10,734 bases of DNA from Candidatus Kuenenia stuttgartensis (lineage in GTDB: Bacteria; Planctomycetota; Planctomycetia; Pirellulales; UBA1268), in the NCBI GenBank assembly GCA_945876515.1, contig CAMCPF010000061.1, forward strand, positions 1-10,734, read 5' to 3'. The notes below the pieces were generated by a model. It worked only from the letters and a program-made list of their open reading frames with translations, searched no databases and was not told where the DNA came from. Every line of letters begins with the position of its first letter. The first letter of the stretch is position 1. The translations under genes were made by a program, and so were the position numbers. This document shows, piece by piece, positions 6,751 to 10,734 of this stretch.

Positions 6751-8001
6751 GTGGCGTTCCTTGCGGACTCCTCGGCCGCAGAGCGGGAGCGGTTCCTCGC
6801 GGCCGCCGAGACCCGCCGGGCATACGACCGCCGCGACCCGGAGCCCTGCGACATCTCGATCGTGCCCCGGGTGGTCACGGCCGCCCTGGCCGCGGAGCTC
6901 GCGGCGATCTGTCGCCGGATCGTGCGGGCCTCGATCGAACAGGTGCTCGACCTCGAGGCCGGCCGCGAGCCCGCGGCAGAGGTGCCGCTGGCGTGGGTCG
7001 CCGGGTTCGTGCCCCGGCCGCCTGCGGAACTCTTCGGCAACGTGCGACTCGACTTCCTGCTCGAGCGGGGCCGGCCGCGACTGCTCGAGGGTGGGTGGGT
7101 CAACCTGAGCGCCGTCGATTATGCGCCGCAGGCGGCCCTCGCCCTGCTCGACGTCCAGCCCGCGCTCGCCGAGCGGTTCCACGTCGAGCGGCCCGCGGCC
7201 CGGATGCGGGAACGGCTCGTCGAGCGGGGAACCCGCCGGGTGGCGATCCTCGTCAAGCAGCAGCACACCGTCTATGCGGCCAATGACTTCGAGCTGATCC
7301 GGCGGCTCCTCGCGCCGATCGAGTCGATGCTCGTGGCGGAGCCTGACTTCCCCACGATCCGCGGCGGGGAAGGTTGCGTCTTCGTGGGCGACCTCCCCTG
7401 CGACGCCGTCTACCTCCGGGCCCTCGACGGCCCGGCCGCCTTCGCCGGACCGCACGCCGCCACGAACCGCCGCACGCTCGCAATGCTGCTGGCATCGGGC
7501 GTGGCCTTTCACGACCATCCGCTCCTGCTGCTGGCCGAAGACAAGGAGCTCGGCTGGCTCGTGGGCCGCGATCCGGCGCTGGCCGCCGTGGTGCCCCGAT
7601 CGCTCCCGCCGGCCGCCGTGCCGATTGCCGAGGCTGGCCGCTGGGTGCTCAAGCTTCGCGACCGGCACTCGGGTGAGGGCGTGTTTTTGGAACCGGCCGA
7701 GATGGCGGCCCACTGGGACGCCCCCGACGCGATCCTGCAGGAGCGGATCGTCCCCGACCCGTTCCCGGTCGTCACGGTGCACGGTCACCGGGGCGATGCG
7801 GTGGCCGACCTCGCCGTGCACGTGTCGTATCGCTACGACGTCGCCCGCCGGGAACTCGTGACCGCCGACATCGCCGGCTACTTCAGTCGCTTCTCGCTCA
7901 CCGGCGGCAAGGTCAACCTCTGCACCGGCGGTGGCATCGTGCCGGTGCTGTCGGAGCGTCCGGACCGCTCTGACCAGCCCGGCCACGGGGAAGACCACTG
8001 A
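6751..8001 (+). CDS. Permuted ATP-grasp-like protein A, operon gene 2
   Basis: A 416-residue paralogue of the next gene, resembling circularly permuted ATP-grasp proteins of the glutathionylspermidine-synthase type. In that fold the metal motif precedes the ATP lysine. Here the block VRLDFLLERGRPRLLEGG (98-115) holds D101 and E113, but the expected Asn of E-x-N is Gly115. VLKLRDRHSGEGV (299-311) gives a candidate ATP Lys301 and Gly loop, LQERI (329-333) follows, and the end carries the GYFSRFSLTGGKVNL/TGGG block (376-395). The lost Asn suggests reduced catalysis, altered metal binding or a structural role beside gene 3. GTG 6751 is the first standard start; ATC 6727, 8 bases after GGAGGT, may be the true one, adding 8 residues. 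The stop overlaps the gene 3 start as TGATG. Substrate is unknown. Confidence 0.75.
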   Translation: MAFLADSSAAERERFLAAAETRRAYDRRDPEPCDISIVPRVVTAALAAELAAICRRIVRASIEQVLDLEAGREPAAEVPLAWVAGFVPRPPAELFGNVRLDFLLERGRPRLLEGGWVNLSAVDYAPQAALALLDVQPALAERFHVERPAARMRERLVERGTRRVAILVKQQHTVYAANDFELIRRLLAPIESMLVAEPDFPTIRGGEGCVFVGDLPCDAVYLRALDGPAAFAGPHAATNRRTLAMLLASGVAFHDHPLLLLAEDKELGWLVGRDPALAAVVPRSLPPAAVPIAEAGRWVLKLRDRHSGEGVFLEPAEMAAHWDAPDAILQERIVPDPFPVVTVHGHRGDAVADLAVHVSYRYDVARRELVTADIAGYFSRFSLTGGKVNLCTGGGIVPVLSERPDRSDQPGHGEDH

Positions 8002-9221
8002 TGCCGCAGCCGGTCACCCCCGCTTTCGAGCCAGTCGTCGCCTCACTCAACCGCGAGGCGTTTCATGCCGCCCTCGTAGACCGCATGTTTTGCGCGGCCC
8101 ACGACCTCCGCGACGTCGCGCTCGCGCCCCTGGTGATCTCCCGTGAAGAACACGAGCGATTCGGGGGCGCGGCCCGGCGGATCTGCTCGGCGGCGCTGGC
8201 CGCCTTTGCGAGCCGTCGTGACCCCGGCCGGTTCGTCGGTGACTCGTTCCAACGCCTTGTCCAAGGTCTGCCAGTCCGCGCGGGCATCGTCGCCGGCAAC
8301 GCCCGCTTCGACTTCCTCCCCACGGCGGCCGGCCCGCGGCTCGTGGAGCTCAACTTCGTCGGCGTGGGCACGACCGCCCGGCCGCACCAGGCCGCGCGGG
8401 CGGTACTCGACTGCCTGCCGGAGCTGCAAGGCTCGCATCACTCGCTGCTGCCCACCGACGCCTTCACCCGCCAGCTTGGGCGGCTCGGCTGCCGCTCCCT
8501 CGCCCTGCTCACCAAGGACAACGACCGGGAATACGTCACCCCCTGGCTGGACCGGCTCTTGATCCAGCGGCAGCTCGACCCGGTCGAGGTTCTGATCGTG
8601 CCGCGGCAGGACTGGGACGACTTCACGAGCGACGGCCGAGCCTTGGCGTTTCGTGGGCGAACGATCGACGCGATCTACCCCCGCGAGCTCACCCGGCGGA
8701 CCTCGATCGAGGCGGGCATCGAGCAGTGCCGCTTTTTCCTCGAGAGCGGCGCGACCTGTCTCGACCACTGGGGGCTGGTGCTCGTCGAGGACAAGGATCT
8801 CGGCTTTCTGCTCGCCCAGGATCCAAGTCTCACCGACCTCGTGCCGCGAACGTGGCCGCTCGGCGCCCAGCCGAGCGCGCTGCCACCGACGGCACTGGTG
8901 CTCAAGCGGCGGCATGACCACGGCGGCGAGGGGGTCGTCGTCGGCCCGGAAACACTCCCCGAAGCCGACGGCGACGAATGGCTCGTGCAGGAGCGGCTGC
9001 GGGCGGTGCGGATTCCGGTCACCACGCTGCTGGGATTCAGCGGCACCGTGACCCACGACATCGCCACCCACGTTTCCTACGAGTACGATCTCGCCCGCGG
9101 CGAACTGGTCCACTGCGAGGTGAGCGGCTACCTCGCCCGGTTCGCGCCCGTAGGCGACGTCGTCAATCTCTCGCAGGGGGGCGGCGTGATCCCCGTGCTC
9201 GTGGAAGGAGGTTTCTCATGA
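8001..9221 (+). CDS. Permuted ATP-grasp ligase B, operon gene 3
   Basis: A 406-residue protein with the order of motifs expected of a circularly permuted ATP-grasp of the glutathionylspermidine-synthase type. ARFDFLPTAAGPRLVELNF (101-119) contains D104, E116 and N118, a D-x(11)-E-x-N arrangement that matches the metal-binding set of that family. TIDAIYPREL (221-230) and LVEDKDLGFLL (261-271) follow, then LVLKRRHDHGGEGVVV (299-314) with candidate ATP Lys302 and a Gly-rich loop, WLVQERL (327-333), and GYLARFAPVGDVVNLSQGGG (376-395) like the C-terminal block of permuted ATP-grasps. All expected residues are present, unlike its paralogue gene 2, so it is probably the active partner. Start ATG 8001 overlaps the previous stop by one base (TGATG), with GGGGAAG about 8 bases upstream. 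Its stop overlaps gene 4 as ATGA. Substrate is unknown. Confidence 0.82.
   Translation: MPQPVTPAFEPVVASLNREAFHAALVDRMFCAAHDLRDVALAPLVISREEHERFGGAARRICSAALAAFASRRDPGRFVGDSFQRLVQGLPVRAGIVAGNARFDFLPTAAGPRLVELNFVGVGTTARPHQAARAVLDCLPELQGSHHSLLPTDAFTRQLGRLGCRSLALLTKDNDREYVTPWLDRLLIQRQLDPVEVLIVPRQDWDDFTSDGRALAFRGRTIDAIYPRELTRRTSIEAGIEQCRFFLESGATCLDHWGLVLVEDKDLGFLLAQDPSLTDLVPRTWPLGAQPSALPPTALVLKRRHDHGGEGVVVGPETLPEADGDEWLVQERLRAVRIPVTTLLGFSGTVTHDIATHVSYEYDLARGELVHCEVSGYLARFAPVGDVVNLSQGGGVIPVLVEGGFS
9205..9212 (+). promoter_or_regulatory. Optimal Shine-Dalgarno site of operon gene 4
   Basis: AAGGAGGT, a full anti-Shine-Dalgarno match, lies 5 bases before ATG 9218. It sits inside the last codons of gene 3 and decides against the longer in-frame start at 8978. 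Confidence 0.85.
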
Positions 9222-10144
9222 CCCGCACGATCGGCACCCTCGGCTACGTCGGCCGGCCGGAGTTCGCCTTCGACTGCCCGGTGGACGAGGACCAGATCAC
9301 GTCGATGCTCGCGGCCCGCGACGACCGGATCGTGATGGCGCACTGGGATGACCTCGACGCCAAGACCCTCACCGCGCGGGCCTGGGACGTGCGGCAGGAA
9401 ACGTGGGTCAGCCAGGATTTTTCCCGCTGCGATGCGTTGCTGATCCTGGAAGCTCCGATCCCCGGGTCGAAGAACGCCGACTTTGGCAACGCCGATGCCG
9501 GCATGCGGGAGATCCTCCGGCGAGGTATCCCGGCGGTGAACTCCGTCCGCACGTTCCTCGAGTATCCCGACAAGCGTTACCTCGTGGACCGGCCCGACCT
9601 GCCCTTCCCCGAGACCGCGCTCGTCACTCGCGCGAGTGATCTCGCTCCGCTTTTGGCCCGCATGCCGGACGAGGTGGTGCTGAAGCCCTTGGTGGGCTGT
9701 GGCGGCAAGGGTGTCGTCCGGCTACCGCGCGACGTCGAGGGCCTGCGGGCCGCCATGGAGCCGGGCCGCGAGTATCTGCTGCAGCCTTTCCTACCGGAGA
9801 TCCTGGCCGGCGAACGGTGCCTGTATTTCCTCGCCAAGCGGTACCGCTATGCGGTCGTCAAGCGTCCCGTGCCCGGCGAGTTCCGCACCAACGAGGCGAC
9901 GGCGACCTACGAGCGGTACGAGCCGACGGCGGAAGAACTGTCCCTCGCGGAGGATGTCATCCGCCGGTTCGCCAGCCCCTCGCTGATCGAGCGGGTGGAC
10001 ATCTGCGGTCGCTATGTCATGGAGATGACGATCGAGTGCCCCGGCCTCAAGATCAAGGTGGCGGAGGTCCAGCGGGAAATCGGCATCTGGACCTACGAGG
10101 CGCTCGACATGGCGATCGAGAACGCCGGTCGGGGCGTCACTTGA
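9218..10144 (+). CDS. Glutathione-synthetase-like ATP-grasp ligase, operon gene 4
   Basis: A 308-residue protein of the GshB/RimK-like ATP-grasp type, near the usual length for prokaryotic glutathione synthetases. The N-terminal domain (about 1-115) ends in a NSVRTFLEYPDKRYLVD segment (108-124). VVLKPLVGCGGKGVVRL (153-169) supplies ATP Lys156 and the Gly-rich loop, and LLQPFLPEILAGERCLYFL (187-205) followed by RPVPGEFRTN (216-225) resembles the GshB block that binds ATP and substrate. RVDICGRYVMEMTIECPGL (259-277) aligns with the D-x-x-G-x-Y-x-x-E-x-N region, but the usual Asn is Thr271, with Glu273 two residues later. True glutathione synthesis is doubtful, because no GshA is present and the metal motif differs. 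The ATG overlaps the gene 3 stop as ATGA, so it is translationally coupled. Its 3' end overlaps the convergent MCE gene by 8 bases. Confidence 0.85.
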   Translation: MTRTIGTLGYVGRPEFAFDCPVDEDQITSMLAARDDRIVMAHWDDLDAKTLTARAWDVRQETWVSQDFSRCDALLILEAPIPGSKNADFGNADAGMREILRRGIPAVNSVRTFLEYPDKRYLVDRPDLPFPETALVTRASDLAPLLARMPDEVVLKPLVGCGGKGVVRLPRDVEGLRAAMEPGREYLLQPFLPEILAGERCLYFLAKRYRYAVVKRPVPGEFRTNEATATYERYEPTAEELSLAEDVIRRFASPSLIERVDICGRYVMEMTIECPGLKIKVAEVQREIGIWTYEALDMAIENAGRGVT

Positions 10145-10734
10145 TCCCGGGGCGGCGGTCGAGGGCACCGCGGACGCCGAGCTGCTCGGGATGGCGGGCG
10201 ATCTTGTCGGAGAAGACGCGGATGTCGTTGACGATCGGCCGCAGCTCCCGCGACAGACTCTTGACATTGGCCGCGGCGGCGGCGAGATCCTCGTAGACCC
10301 GCGGATCGCGGACGAGCTTGCCGAGCGTGCCGTCGGATTCGTTGAGCGCCTTGGTGAAAAACACCGCCTGCTGAAGCACCTCGTCGAGCCGGCCGATCGT
10401 GGCGTCGATCTGGGCCACCATGCCCTCGCCCCGCTCGCCCAGCGGCCGGGTGAGGCCCTCCAGGTTGCGGAGATTCCGGTCGGCCGTGTCGATGGTCGTG
10501 CCCATGCCCTGCACGGTGGTCCGCAGGTCGCCGATCACCTGCGGCAGGCCTTCGAGCGTCTCTTTGATGTTGGCCCGGGCCTGCGGATCGCCCATCACGT
10601 CGTTGATGTTGGCCATCGCCAGGCTGAAGTCGTCGAGCGCCTTTTCGGTCTTTTGGACCAGCTTCCCGAAGGTGTCGTCGTCGCCCATCAGCATCCGGTC
10701 GAGGTCGCCGGAGAGCTTCGTCACCGCGGCGCTC
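10137..10734 (-). CDS. MCE/MlaD-family protein, C-terminal part (5' end outside window)
   Basis: About 199 codons of a minus-strand gene that enters from the right edge; the reading frame is open to the last base, so the true start lies outside. The visible part is the long helical, coiled-coil-prone tail typical of MCE/MlaD-family substrate-binding proteins, with heptad-like LxxLxxV spacing and the characteristic SDGTLGKLVRDPRVYEDL segment followed by LRPIVNDIRVFSDKI and a HPEQLGV end. The MCE domain itself and the membrane anchor are expected upstream. Such proteins tether lipid-transport complexes in the envelope of diderm bacteria. Its TGA lies inside the last codons of the convergent ATP-grasp gene, leaving no room for a terminator. 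No functional link to the ligase operon is visible. Confidence 0.85.
   Translation of the reverse strand, partial: SAAVTKLSGDLDRMLMGDDDTFGKLVQKTEKALDDFSLAMANINDVMGDPQARANIKETLEGLPQVIGDLRTTVQGMGTTIDTADRNLRNLEGLTRPLGERGEGMVAQIDATIGRLDEVLQQAVFFTKALNESDGTLGKLVRDPRVYEDLAAAAANVKSLSRELRPIVNDIRVFSDKIARHPEQLGVRGALDRRPGIK

Noticed and set aside
6514..9113. Long minus-strand open frames (to 7998 and 8043-9113) across ligase genes
   Set aside because: They are shadows of the ATP-grasp genes with low-complexity Arg/Glu/Gly/His content. The plus-strand frames carry aligned paralogous motifs.
1..10734. CRISPR arrays, tRNA or rRNA genes, insertion sequences
   Set aside because: No short direct repeats with unique spacers, no cloverleaf-like or rRNA signature, and no transposase or terminal inverted repeats were seen. 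The only tandem repeats are the protein-coding 48-bp units.

Overview
The window is very GC-rich and most likely comes from a planctomycete, probably a Pirellulales-like lineage. The strongest clue is the secreted protein at 118-1728, which carries the YTV-type repeats typical of planctomycete surface proteins. The lineage call is inference from family distribution, since no rRNA or marker gene is present.

Layout. (1) 118-1728, minus: a secreted YTV-repeat protein. A 227-bp gap upstream of it holds a perfect 20-bp AT-rich palindrome. (2) 1956-4711, minus: a translationally coupled pair, an ABC exporter-type half-transporter with an extra N-terminal domain followed by a small DUF1854 protein, overlapping as ATGA. 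(3) 4712-5280: a 569-bp divergent intergenic region with candidate operators and hairpins. (4) 5281-10144, plus: a tight operon of four ATP-grasp-type ligases. They are an unpermuted biotin-carboxylase-like enzyme, two paralogous proteins that look like circularly permuted (glutathionylspermidine-synthase-like) ATP-grasps, and a glutathione-synthetase-like enzyme. (5) 10137-10734, minus: the C-terminal part of an MCE/MlaD-family lipid-transport protein, whose 3' end overlaps the last ligase gene.

The most interesting content is the combination of (2) and (4). From memory, DUF1854 and its partner ABC transporter are associated elsewhere with cyanophycin metabolism, where ATP-grasp peptide ligases (CphA type) make a non-ribosomal polymer. 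No cyanophycin synthetase is visible here. Four different ATP-grasp genes sit divergently from the transporter pair instead. The working hypothesis is a non-ribosomal peptide, peptide-polyamine or amino-acid-conjugate pathway built only from ATP-grasp ligases, with a dedicated ABC/DUF1854 module. Substrates and product cannot be read from the sequence.

Three of the four ligase genes are preceded by strong Shine-Dalgarno sequences. Gene 2 is odd: its best ribosome-binding site points to an ATC codon, and it lies in the same frame as gene 1 with one TAG between them. Several ligase proteins have non-canonical residues at usual ATP/Mg-binding positions, which suggests specialised or partly non-catalytic subunits.
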